Assembly: GCA_023663945.1 (NCBI GenBank)
Contig: JAMPGL010000017.1
Span: 1 to 64,000, forward strand
Length of the DNA stretch: 64,000 bases
Direction: 5' to 3'
From: Lachnospiraceae bacterium
Lineage (GTDB): Bacteria; Bacillota; Clostridia; Lachnospirales; Lachnospiraceae
In this document: in pieces, positions 25,855 through 34,309 of the stretch
How the letters are laid out: each line of letters begins with the position of its first letter
Numbering within the stretch: the stretch's first letter is position 1
Notes under the pieces: model-generated
What the model saw: the letters and a program-made list of their open reading frames with translations, nothing else
What the model was told of the DNA's origin: nothing
Databases searched by the model: none
Translations under genes and position numbers: made by a program

Positions 25855-25899
25855 ATAATATACTTACATAATTCCTATGGAGTTATGTAAGTATATTAT
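25855..25899. promoter_or_regulatory. 17-bp perfect inverted repeat (operator or hairpin)
   Basis: ATAATATACTTACATAA and its exact complement in inverted order enclose 11 bp. It sits between tyrS, ending at 25945, and the DUF4143 ATPase, starting at 25827, both on the minus strand. The arm includes a TATTAT that could serve as -10 for the ATPase, so a dimeric repressor is the simplest reading. A terminator for tyrS is the alternative, but G+C in the stem is low. Confidence 0.6.
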
Positions 25900-25944
25900 A
25901 GTAACAGTCGGTATAATTTACAAGAGCTAAACAAAAATTGAAAC

Positions 25945-27240
25945 CTATTTTATGCATATATTAAAAAACTTAGACTTACCCATCTTCAATACAGCATTTC
26001 CCGTTAAATTAATCATGCTTGTTTCCGTTACTTTGACGCCGTTGATTTGAGCGCCTCCCTGCTGAAAAACTCTTCTTGCCTCACTTTTTGACTTATAGCC
26101 TCCACTATTCACAAGCGCATTAATTATCTGCTCTCCTTGTGGAATGTCGGATAAATAATCCAGCGATATTTCCAGCGCATCTTCCGGGGTTCCGCCTTTT
26201 TGATATATGTGCATAAACCTTTTTTCCGCCGAATCAGCGCTTTCTTTGCCGCAATAAAGTTCCGTAATTTCATGGGCGAGCATCATTTTAATATCTCTGG
26301 GATTCATGCCGTCATCTAACATCGCCTGTAGTTTAGAAATCTCCCTCGGATGCACATCTGTACATAAATTATAGTATTTTATGATCAGATTATCCGGTAT
26401 TTTCATAACTTTTTCATAAATTATCTCCGGCGGTTCACAGATGCCAATATAATTTCCAAAGCTCTTACTCATTTTTTCTATGCCGTCCGTGCCCTCCAGC
26501 AATGGCATAAAAAGCGTTAACTGCGGTTCCTGACCGTAATCTCTCTGTATATTCCGCCCCATTAAAATATTAAATGTCTGGTCCGTGCCTCCCAATTCTA
26601 TATCTGCTTTTGTCACAACAGAATCATAAGCCTGCATTAATGGATAGAAAAATTCATGTACCGACAGCGGTAAGTGATTGGTATATCGATTATTAAAATC
26701 ATCCCTCTCTAACATTCTTGCAACTGTGCATTTTGAAGCTAACTCGATTACATCTCCAAAGTCCATCCTGCTGAGCCATTCACTATTATAACGTACTTCT
26801 GTACGTTCCCTGTCAATAATCTTGAAAATCTGTTCCATGTAGCTATCGGCATTTCGCTCTACCTCTTCACGCGATAACTGCTTTCTGGCTTTCGATTTTC
26901 CAGTCGGATCGCCAATCATCCCGGTATAATCGCCAATTACAATAACGCCCACATGCCCCAAGTCCTGTAACTGCTTAATCTTTCGCAAGGCAACGGAATG
27001 TCCGATGTGAATATCAGGAGCAGAAGGGTCTAAACCAAACTTGATTCTTAAGGGTCTATGCTGTTGTTTTGCCGCACGGATTTTTTCTCTTATTTCAGAA
27101 ACATCCGTATGATCGGCAGCCCCTTTTAACATGATTGCAATTTGATTTTCAATCTCACCCTCCTCTTTACTCATTGACTCAAGTTCTGTGCGGACTTCCT
27201 CTCGTACATTTAGGGTTTTTTTGTTGTTTTCAAAATACAT
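25945..27240 (-). CDS. tyrS: Tyrosine--tRNA ligase
   Basis: TyrRS charges tRNA-Tyr. The 431-aa class I synthetase has the HIGH motif in APDIHIGHS, the KMSKS motif in EKMSKSFGNY, and a C-terminal S4 RNA-binding domain (SKSEARRVFQQGGAQING). It resembles the TyrZ-like branch. The start is MYFENNKKTL, with AGGAGGAAAAAGT upstream; a longer frame begins 11 codons earlier in the leader. A tyrosine-type T-box leader precedes it. Confidence 0.96.
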   Translation of the reverse strand: MYFENNKKTLNVREEVRTELESMSKEEGEIENQIAIMLKGAADHTDVSEIREKIRAAKQQHRPLRIKFGLDPSAPDIHIGHSVALRKIKQLQDLGHVGVIVIGDYTGMIGDPTGKSKARKQLSREEVERNADSYMEQIFKIIDRERTEVRYNSEWLSRMDFGDVIELASKCTVARMLERDDFNNRYTNHLPLSVHEFFYPLMQAYDSVVTKADIELGGTDQTFNILMGRNIQRDYGQEPQLTLFMPLLEGTDGIEKMSKSFGNYIGICEPPEIIYEKVMKIPDNLIIKYYNLCTDVHPREISKLQAMLDDGMNPRDIKMMLAHEITELYCGKESADSAEKRFMHIYQKGGTPEDALEISLDYLSDIPQGEQIINALVNSGGYKSKSEARRVFQQGGAQINGVKVTETSMINLTGNAVLKMGKSKFFNICIK

Positions 27241-27344
27241 ACTTTTTCCTCCTTTTGATCGTCCGTGCAGCAATGAAGTTCTACAGACTGCGTATTATGC
27301 ATAGTGCGCCCTTGTCTCAAAGGAAAGTCCCAAAATTTCCCGAT

Positions 27345-27630
27345 AAAACAAAAAGCCCTCTGTCCTGAATAAACAGGACAGAGGACGATAAATAACCGTG
27401 GTACCACCTCTGGTTCAAATGCTTCTCACAAAGCATTCCTTATTGTGTACTAACATACACGCAGCGCGTTATCGGGCGCACCCGTCTGACCCTACTATGC
27501 TCTTGCAATTCAGGCAGCAGCTCCGGAATGTATTTCTGTTCAGTTCTTTTGCAGACTCGCACCTGCCGTCTGCTCTCTGGAAAAAGAAATCTGACATACT
27601 TCTTTCCATCATTGCCTTACAATATTTACG
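27345..27630 (-). promoter_or_regulatory. T-box leader (tyrosine) of tyrS
   Basis: On the minus strand the leader has the T-box sequence AGAGGTGGTACCACGG (about 27393-27411). An intrinsic terminator follows, with stem CCTCTGTCCTG/CAGGACAGAGG (27357-27384) and T-run. An uncharged tRNA pairing with the T-box would favour the antiterminator. The stem I region shows a tyrosine codon, TAC, at 27530-27532 in GAAATACATTC, the best candidate for the specifier. This accounts for most of the 584-bp space ahead of tyrS. Confidence 0.9.
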
Positions 27631-27636
27631 AATCAC

Positions 27637-27665
27637 ATCTTATCAAAAGGCGTGAAGAATGTCAA
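27637..27665 (-). promoter_or_regulatory. Sigma-A promoter of the tyrS leader
   Basis: TTGACA, 17 bp, then TAAGAT on the minus strand. Transcription would start near 27630, which gives a leader of about 390 bases, normal for a T-box. Confidence 0.8.
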
Positions 27666-27677
27666 GCTTTTCGCATT

Positions 27678-27824
27678 TCAATCCATTTCTCTATACTTTT
27701 CCAAGTGCGCCGTGTCAAAGCAGCCGTAAAAGCTGTACCAGCTCATGCGATTCATCTGTATCCGATGCAGTCTGTCTGGTGTCAAACTGCGAAAAGCGGT
27801 TGTTACGATAAAATGATAAGAGTT
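27678..27824 (-). other. 48-codon open extension after the histidine phosphatase
   Basis: The phosphatase frame stops at TAA (27825-27827), and the same frame then stays open for 48 codons to TGA at 27678-27680. The translated text has natural composition, with a segment MNRMSWYSFYGCFDTAHLEKY. It may be the remnant of a separate gene or a lost C-terminal part. No start codon with a ribosome site was seen. I do not recognise the family. Confidence 0.3.
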
Positions 27825-28346
27825 TTAGAAATCAAACTCCACAATCTCACCCTTTTGAGGGTAATCTCCAATCTCTGTTACTGCCTGAATCATCATTCCA
27901 TGACTGGCAACTATTACCTTGTTATAACCGGAATACTTTTTAAGGACGTTCAAAACTCTTTCTTTTATAGATTTTGCATCTTCCCAGGTTTGTTCTTTAT
28001 CCTCCGGATAGCTTCCATGATTGAAGGTATAATCCAAGTATGCCTGCTCTGCTGTTGCATCTTCTTCATATATGTAATTCTTATTTGCCAGCCATTCATG
28101 AAGATTTGTTTCTACAGCAATGGGAGCGTTTAACTCCTTGGATAAAATTGCGGCTGTCTGCAAAGCGCGTGTATAGGGAGAACTAAGTATAATGTCTGCG
28201 CCCTGCAATCTTTCATCTTTAGCAGTCTTTTGAATCTGCTGTATTCCTATTGCTGAAAGTCCCGCAAGATTTACTCCAAAACCCTGATAAATTTTTGAAT
28301 CCTTTTCTGTATAATCTGTCTCACCATGTCTCACAAAATAGAACAT
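27825..28346 (-). CDS. Histidine phosphatase family protein
   Basis: This 173-aa member of the phosphoglycerate-mutase-like histidine phosphatases has the RHG motif FVRHGETDYT (about residues 4-13, His phosphorylated in catalysis), the SSPYTRALQTA segment and the second catalytic His in VIVASHGMMI. It dephosphorylates small molecules or proteins; the substrate is unknown. GGAGGTGG lies 3 bases ahead of the ATG of MFYFVRHG, so I reject the TTG five codons upstream. It follows the ABC transporter gene pair convergently oriented in time only: same strand, separate unit likely. Confidence 0.87.
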   Translation of the reverse strand: MFYFVRHGETDYTEKDSKIYQGFGVNLAGLSAIGIQQIQKTAKDERLQGADIILSSPYTRALQTAAILSKELNAPIAVETNLHEWLANKNYIYEEDATAEQAYLDYTFNHGSYPEDKEQTWEDAKSIKERVLNVLKKYSGYNKVIVASHGMMIQAVTEIGDYPQKGEIVEFDF

Positions 28347-28438
28347 CTTCCACCTCCGCAAGTTCCGATTGTCTTTATAGAATTTAAATATACCGTACTA
28401 TATTTTACTACCCATTTATTTAGGAACGCTTGAAAATC

Positions 28439-30304
28439 CTATATTTTAAAAGTTTCCTGATACTTCTCTGCCTGCTTTTCAAACATTTCTGCATACCTGC
28501 CTCCCCTTGCAAGCAGTTCTTCGTGATTTCCCTCTTCAATGATCCTGCCCTGTTCCATCATGAAGATCTGTTCCGCCATGCGGGTTGTGGACAGGCGGTG
28601 GGAGATAAAAATAACCGTCCTATCCTTTGACAGTTCAAACAACGTCTGATTGAGATTGTATTCGGAAATGGGATCCAGCGCGCTGGACGGCTCATCCAGA
28701 ATATACGTGTGCGGATCCTTTAAAAAGGCTCTAGCTATCGCAATCTTCTGAGCTTCTCCGCCGGATACCGACCGCCCGTTATTATCATATTCCCGAAGCA
28801 GTGGGACGGAAATATCGCAAAAATCTCCGGCAATTCCTGCTTTCATAAGCGCCTCCTTTATTGGCTCTTCATCCTTATCGTCAACCAAACCCATTTTCAC
28901 ATTTTCGCCCAAATCGGCGGCATAAATCTGAAAATCCTGAAACAAGGTGCCAAAGGAATGGCGGTATTCCTCTACGTCATAATCTTTGATATTTTTGCCG
29001 TTCAGCAAAATTTCACCCTCGGTAGGATCATATAAGCGCATCAGCAGTTTCACGAGGGTAGATTTCCCTGCCCCATTATATCCTACAATGGCTGTCTTTG
29101 CCTGCGCTTTGATTTTCATATTGATATGCCGAAGCACCCACGCGTCACTGCCGTCATATCGAAAAGAAACATCACGGAATTCAATGTCGCCGGGGAATGC
29201 CGGAAGTGTTGCGGCGTTTTTCGGTGAGGTAATCATCTGCTCCGTACATAAGAATGTCCGCAGTTTATCGGCAAACATTCCGCTTTGTACAAACTGCGAA
29301 AGTGCCTCCAGCAAGCCATTGTACATAGAATTCAATTTCCCCACTGCAGCTATGGACACCGACAAGTCGCCTATCGAGACGGATTTTACAATAAGAATCT
29401 TATATACTAAGACAAAAATAAGGAGCGCATTCGTCAAAAAGACATTGCAGACCTGTTCCCCGATCCCCAATACGGTCAGCCGGAACTGCAGCCTTTTGTA
29501 TACCGTGTCCATTTGGGATACGCAGTCGTCAAATTCCTCCGTAAGCAGACGGTCAATCCTGCTCATCCTCAGCTCCTTCGCATAGTCCGGCATATAAAAC
29601 ACCCGGCTTATATACTCATGTTTTTTAATGAGGGGCATCAGGTGCTGTTCCCGAAGGAATTCAATTCTGGTCTTCAGCATCCGGAACAGAAACGTAAAAA
29701 TCATGGAGGCTATGGCAATCACCAAAATCACAGGATCAATCTCCAGCATAATCGCAATAACGCCGAGACACGCCAGAACATGAAGCAGTACCCGCCCCAT
29801 ATTGTTAACAGCCGTATAGACATGGTCTTCCGCTTCCCGGACTGTCCAGACGAAATTTGTATAAAACCCGGCATCATCATAACAGCGGAGATCTACCTTC
29901 TGCGCCTTCAAAAAAAGCTCGGTATGAAGCGACTTCCCCAATTTCAATTTCAGGGCACGCCACAGCCTTTTGTCACAAAAATAAATAATCCCAAGAACCG
30001 GCAGCAAGATCATGCTCATCACCAAAAGGAACTTGCATACATCGATAAAAGGACGTCCTTCCCCTATCATGTCAAATACGACTTTAATCACCAGCACGGA
30101 GGATGCCACATTCAGGTATCCCCATAAAATACCGGTCAAAATATTTGTATAAAACAAAGCCGGTACATGACGGCGCACATAGCTGATCAGATATGCCGTG
30201 TTTTTTATCCCCGTGGAAAGTGCAATCTTTTCCTCGGAATTTTTTCCAGAATTTTTTCTCGGAATTTTTTCTGGAATTTTTTTCGGAAATTTTCCATTAC
30301 TCAT
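28439..30304 (-). CDS. ABC transporter, fused permease and ATPase (second of pair)
   Basis: This 621-aa half-transporter has an N-terminal six-segment membrane domain and a C-terminal ATPase. The ATPase shows Walker A GYNGAGKST, signature SVSGGEAQKIAIARAF, Walker B YILDEPSSALD and the switch HRLSTT. It probably pairs with the neighbouring half-transporter as an exporter. The start overlaps the upstream gene by 8 bp (ATGAGTAA). The first 25 residues are an unusual Lys/Pro repeat (FPKKIPEKIPRKNSGKNSEEK), coded by repeated GAATTTTTT-like DNA and probably disordered. No C39 peptidase domain is present. Confidence 0.9.
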   Translation of the reverse strand: MSNGKFPKKIPEKIPRKNSGKNSEEKIALSTGIKNTAYLISYVRRHVPALFYTNILTGILWGYLNVASSVLVIKVVFDMIGEGRPFIDVCKFLLVMSMILLPVLGIIYFCDKRLWRALKLKLGKSLHTELFLKAQKVDLRCYDDAGFYTNFVWTVREAEDHVYTAVNNMGRVLLHVLACLGVIAIMLEIDPVILVIAIASMIFTFLFRMLKTRIEFLREQHLMPLIKKHEYISRVFYMPDYAKELRMSRIDRLLTEEFDDCVSQMDTVYKRLQFRLTVLGIGEQVCNVFLTNALLIFVLVYKILIVKSVSIGDLSVSIAAVGKLNSMYNGLLEALSQFVQSGMFADKLRTFLCTEQMITSPKNAATLPAFPGDIEFRDVSFRYDGSDAWVLRHINMKIKAQAKTAIVGYNGAGKSTLVKLLMRLYDPTEGEILLNGKNIKDYDVEEYRHSFGTLFQDFQIYAADLGENVKMGLVDDKDEEPIKEALMKAGIAGDFCDISVPLLREYDNNGRSVSGGEAQKIAIARAFLKDPHTYILDEPSSALDPISEYNLNQTLFELSKDRTVIFISHRLSTTRMAEQIFMMEQGRIIEEGNHEELLARGGRYAEMFEKQAEKYQETFKI

Positions 30305-32102
30305 ATTTTTCCGCCTGCTTTCTAAACATTTCTGCGTATTTTCCGTTTTGCTGCATCAGGCTTTCGTGATCGCCCCGCTCAATGATCCTCCCATGCTCCA
30401 TCATGAAAATCACATCTGCCGAAACCGCGCTGGAAAGCCGATGGGAGATAAAGATTACCGTCCGCCCTTTGCAGATGCGCTTCATATTTTCAAATAATTC
30501 ATATTCAGCAATCGGATCTAAGGCGCTGGAAGGTTCGTCAAGGATTGCAATGGGCGCACCCTTCGCATACAGCCTGGATAACGCAATTTTCTGGTTCTGC
30601 CCACCGGAAAGAGAAACACCCTCGTCATCAAATTCCCGTGTCATCATCGTATCAAAACCATATTTAAACGATGAAACATTATCCATCATACCGCTCTCAC
30701 GCAGGGACGTTGCAATCAGTTCTGCATCGTCCTTGGCAGTGCGCCGCATCAGGATATTCTCTCCGACCGTAAGGGAAAATACCTTAAAATCCTGAAATAC
30801 GGTAGAAAAACTGTCCCGGTAAGCACTCAGCTTATACTCACTTATCTCCCTGTCATTTAAATAAATTTTGCCGGAATCCGGCTCGTACAGATGCATAAGG
30901 AGCTTCACCAGCGTGCTCTTTCCGGCTCCGTTATGACCGACAATCGCGGCCGTCTGTCCGCCTTTGATAGTAAAACTGATATCGTCAATCACCTTTTTAT
31001 CGGAACCAAAATACGAAAATGACAAGTTTTGTACCCGAAGCTCTTCCACCGGCATCTCCGGGACAGCCCCCGCTTCATCCTCCTGTATTTTGGGTTCATA
31101 GTCCAAAAATCCCCTGAGATCTCCTATGTACATAGCGTGCTCATGCAGTTGAAAAAAGCTGTTCTCCTGATCCAGCAGTGCCTCCGTCACGCTGAACATC
31201 GCCATAACCACCATAAGCCCATCACCGATCATCATATTCCTAAGTACTAAAATACGGAAAGCTGTAAATAAAATAACCAGATAATAACCCATCCGCGTAC
31301 ACACCGCATCCACAAACAGCCGATATACCGCACACTTGAACCCATGCTTTTCAATGACCTTAATTCCATTCTGCGTTGCCGTAATAAAACGCTTAAAAAG
31401 CACATCGCTGATATTGGTTGTCCTAAGCTCCTTGGCATATTCAGGCATGTAATGCACCCGCCGTATGTAGTCAGCCTGACGGCTTGACTCGGCAAGCTCC
31501 ACTTCATAAGCGCGCCGTTCGTAATTTTCTTTCCGGGCAAACACAAAGTTGGCTATAATCTGAAGCGCGATAAACAAAATCATAGACACGTCCAAGGAAA
31601 GCGCCAGCCCGGACAACGCCAGAAAGCCAAAGAGCGCCCCGAAAAGCATCTCTATGGAATCAAGAACCATCCGCGGACGGCTTTTCAGCGCATTTAATGC
31701 CCTGATATGCTTTTCAAAATATTCCGCATTCTCATAGCATTCCAAGTCCACCTCCCGAGCCTTGCCAAAAGCAAGCTTCATAAAGTGAGATTGAATCTTC
31801 AAATCGGATCGCGGAAAAAAACAATTCTTCAAAAGAATGTTCACCAAATGGCACGCAAAGGAAAGGAGCGCCAAAAGCCCCACAACGGAAAAAATCTTTG
31901 GAAGTGGTGTGGAAGACTGAATCTGATTGAGCACATATCCCACCACGAACACCCGGAAAATCAGCCCCTTTGACCAGTCCGCTATCGCATTGACCATAAT
32001 TGACGGAATCCGCCACGGGGAAACTCTTCCAATATGATTCAACAGGAATAAGTTATTTGATAACACCTGTTTTATTCCATATTTTTCGGTCTCCTGCTTC
32101 AA
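30297..32102 (-). CDS. ABC transporter, fused permease and ATPase (first of pair)
   Basis: This 601-aa half-transporter has six membrane segments (about residues 25-330) and an ATPase with Walker A GHNGAGKST, signature SLSGGQNQKIALSRLY, Walker B AILDEPSSALD and HRLSSAV. The two halves would form a heterodimeric exporter of peptides, lipids or drugs. GGAGGTGCC lies ahead of the start. A LytTR-type direct repeat lies about 140 bp upstream, just downstream of a two-component operon, so the pair is likely its target. Confidence 0.9.
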   Translation of the reverse strand: MKQETEKYGIKQVLSNNLFLLNHIGRVSPWRIPSIMVNAIADWSKGLIFRVFVVGYVLNQIQSSTPLPKIFSVVGLLALLSFACHLVNILLKNCFFPRSDLKIQSHFMKLAFGKAREVDLECYENAEYFEKHIRALNALKSRPRMVLDSIEMLFGALFGFLALSGLALSLDVSMILFIALQIIANFVFARKENYERRAYEVELAESSRQADYIRRVHYMPEYAKELRTTNISDVLFKRFITATQNGIKVIEKHGFKCAVYRLFVDAVCTRMGYYLVILFTAFRILVLRNMMIGDGLMVVMAMFSVTEALLDQENSFFQLHEHAMYIGDLRGFLDYEPKIQEDEAGAVPEMPVEELRVQNLSFSYFGSDKKVIDDISFTIKGGQTAAIVGHNGAGKSTLVKLLMHLYEPDSGKIYLNDREISEYKLSAYRDSFSTVFQDFKVFSLTVGENILMRRTAKDDAELIATSLRESGMMDNVSSFKYGFDTMMTREFDDEGVSLSGGQNQKIALSRLYAKGAPIAILDEPSSALDPIAEYELFENMKRICKGRTVIFISHRLSSAVSADVIFMMEHGRIIERGDHESLMQQNGKYAEMFRKQAEKYE

Positions 32103-32240
32103 TTTGGCACCTCCTTTCGCAAATCTAACTATTTATTTTATGTGTTCTCTGCGCCTGCTAATTTTCACAATTACCAATGTATGCGATTGCTCCAATTTTC
32201 CTTTTAATAAACCTACAATAACATATTTTTTGCTGTAAAC

Positions 32241-32276
32241 ATATCTAATTGTAATTTTTAAATCTCAAATGGTAAT
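32241..32276 (-). promoter_or_regulatory. Direct repeat, candidate LytTR-regulator site
   Basis: On the minus strand ATTACCATTTGAG and ATTACAATTAGAT are spaced with a 21-bp period, the arrangement bound by AgrA/ComE-type LytTR regulators (9-bp repeats, 12-bp gap). CCATTTGAG fits the ComE-type repeat at 8 of 9 positions. A weak promoter (TTTACA and a poor -10) follows toward the ABC genes. Confidence 0.55.
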
Positions 32277-32283
32277 TATTAAA

Positions 32284-32307
32284 AGGCAGTGGATTTTCTC
32301 CACTGCC
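32284..32307 (-). terminator. Terminator of the two-component operon
   Basis: GGCAGTGGA and TCCACTGCC form a 9-bp perfect stem, followed on the minus strand by TTTTAATAATT. It lies 17 bp beyond the histidine kinase stop and separates that operon from the ABC genes. Confidence 0.8.
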
Positions 32308-32323
32308 TAAATCATTTTCTTAC

Positions 32324-33571
32324 CTATATGTACAAAAGAACCTCCACCTTAAATCTATCTTCCGTGTGTGAAATATTCATCTCACCATCATACTTTTCCA
32401 CTGTCCGTTTCACACTGCCAAGCCCAATCCCATGTTCTCCTTTCATCTGTTTCGTGGACAGGTACTCCTCCCCTTTTATCTTAAGCGCTCCACTATAAGT
32501 ATTTTCAATACTGATTTTAAGTGCTCCCCGGTCATATTTCATTACTGCCCGGACTTCCTTTTTTTCGCACTGCTGAATTGCTTCACAGGCATTGAGCAAT
32601 AGATTACTTAAGATTACATTCATATCGAAATCATCAACCGGAAGTTTCTCTGGTATTTTGATTTCCGTTTCTATGCTTCCTCCACTCTCATTGATCTCTC
32701 CGATAATATAATTGAAGATGCTGTCTATCCCCTCATTTCCCGTGCTGAGATACTGACCGTCTTTGTTGGCGTATCTGCTCATTTTAGCCATATACTCTAA
32801 TACTTTCTCTTTTTCATCATTTTGAATGTAATCCGTCACCATTGCCAAATGCTGCTTCATGTCATGCCTTAAGGACTTGTAAGTATCATTGGCATTCTGC
32901 ATCAGCCTTAACTGATTCTGGTACATGGTAAGCTGTAACTGGTACATCTCTTCATTTTTACGCTTTTCATAATTATTTAACAGCTTCTCATAAAAGTAAA
33001 CTACAGAAACATCAATTGCCAACAAAAGACATAAGGCTATAACCAGCAAGATTGGGTTATGATAGACTCCTTCAATAATAATACTACACAAAAAAATGCT
33101 TCCTACAGAAATCACAATAAGCATCATACCTTTATAGGGAGATACATTGGCTTCTTTTCGCAGTCTGACAGTTTTTTCAATAATCATCTCTAAGGCAAAA
33201 AATACAACGGCATAAAAGAAAAAACCGAACTCCATCATTTGATCACTTTTATCTTTAACAAAGGCAACCCATGCCATGTCTTCTGCCAGTATGGATATTC
33301 CTAAACAGGCAAATGCAACTATTACCTTCTTTATGATTCCTCCTTGATACCCTGCTAAAGCAATAATTAGTGCTCCACCAATATTTAGAATTAAGTTTAA
33401 TTTATCATTGTTTATAAACAAATACCCTGCACTGTTTACCGCAAAATAAATCGCACAACTGATAAATATCCACTGCTTCGATCTGCTTCTTTTCAGAAAC
33501 AGATTAAAAAACCGGATAAAAATATAGATCCTGAATGCATTAAGTATCAGATAAAATGCTGTTCCCGCCAT
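32324..33571 (-). CDS. GHKL sensor histidine kinase (AgrC-like)
   Basis: This 415-aa kinase has six to seven N-terminal membrane segments (about residues 1-200), then a linker with the phospho-acceptor in SLRHDMKQH. A GHKL ATPase domain follows, with N-box SNLLLNACEAIQ and G-box GIGLGSV. This is the layout of AgrC/ComD/FsrC-type receptors for secreted peptides. No peptide or AgrB-like processing gene lies next to it. It follows the response regulator directly. It would sense an external signal and phosphorylate the LytTR regulator. Confidence 0.88.
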   Translation of the reverse strand: MAGTAFYLILNAFRIYIFIRFFNLFLKRSRSKQWIFISCAIYFAVNSAGYLFINNDKLNLILNIGGALIIALAGYQGGIIKKVIVAFACLGISILAEDMAWVAFVKDKSDQMMEFGFFFYAVVFFALEMIIEKTVRLRKEANVSPYKGMMLIVISVGSIFLCSIIIEGVYHNPILLVIALCLLLAIDVSVVYFYEKLLNNYEKRKNEEMYQLQLTMYQNQLRLMQNANDTYKSLRHDMKQHLAMVTDYIQNDEKEKVLEYMAKMSRYANKDGQYLSTGNEGIDSIFNYIIGEINESGGSIETEIKIPEKLPVDDFDMNVILSNLLLNACEAIQQCEKKEVRAVMKYDRGALKISIENTYSGALKIKGEEYLSTKQMKGEHGIGLGSVKRTVEKYDGEMNISHTEDRFKVEVLLYI

Positions 33572-33574
33572 CTC

Positions 33575-34285
33575 TCACTCTCCTAACTGCCGTATTTTTC
33601 CTTTCACTGCCTTTTTGTATGTATAGCTTATCGGAATCACTCTTCCATCACACATGATAATCTCATTTTCCTTAAATCTTTTCACATATTTAACATTAAT
33701 GATAAACGACATGTGCACCGACCAAAAATCCCTTGCATCGAGAAAATCGTGCATGTCCTTCATCTTTCCATAAAAGGATATTTTTCCTCCGCCTGTGACA
33801 ATCACAATCTTTCTGCCCTCGCACATAAAATAGTATATTTCTGAAAGCGGAACTTTTTCCCTGCTTCCGCCCACTGCATACTCAAAATACTGCGTATGAT
33901 TCCCGTATATCTTCATATATTTTTCAAAAACAGCTGTAATTTTATCTCTGGAAATCGGCTTAAGCAAGAAATCAAAGGGTCTTGTCTGAAATAACTGCAT
34001 AGCATATTGCTCGTATGCTGAAATATATATAATCTGTAGTTTTTCATTGTGAAGCTCGTCCCGAATCTTCAGCCCAATCTGCGCCCCGTCCCCGTCGGAC
34101 AGCACAATATCAAGAAACAGCAAATCGTCAGTGCTGTCTCCGCTCAGATGCTTAATCAGCTCCTCCCCGCCAGAAAACGCCGTCACTTCAATCTGCTCCT
34201 GATGCTTTAATCCGTACTCCATAAGCGTCTGCTCTATTTCTCTGCAAATTACCGGCTCATCATCACATAATAACACATGAATCAT
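33575..34285 (-). CDS. LytTR-family response regulator (AgrA-like)
   Basis: This 236-aa regulator has a receiver domain with acidic pair CDDEP, phospho-acceptor Asp in LLFLDIVLSDGDG (about residue 58) and the Lys of LLKPISRDK, then a C-terminal LytTR DNA-binding domain (YFEYAVGGSREKVPLSEIYYF ... MSFIINVKYVKRFKENEIIM). It is partner to the kinase that starts 4 bp downstream. It probably acts on the direct repeat at 32241-32276. Confidence 0.9.
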   Translation of the reverse strand: MIHVLLCDDEPVICREIEQTLMEYGLKHQEQIEVTAFSGGEELIKHLSGDSTDDLLFLDIVLSDGDGAQIGLKIRDELHNEKLQIIYISAYEQYAMQLFQTRPFDFLLKPISRDKITAVFEKYMKIYGNHTQYFEYAVGGSREKVPLSEIYYFMCEGRKIVIVTGGGKISFYGKMKDMHDFLDARDFWSVHMSFIINVKYVKRFKENEIIMCDGRVIPISYTYKKAVKGKIRQLGE

Positions 34286-34309
34286 CTTTTATCACCGCCG
34301 CCTTCTCCG

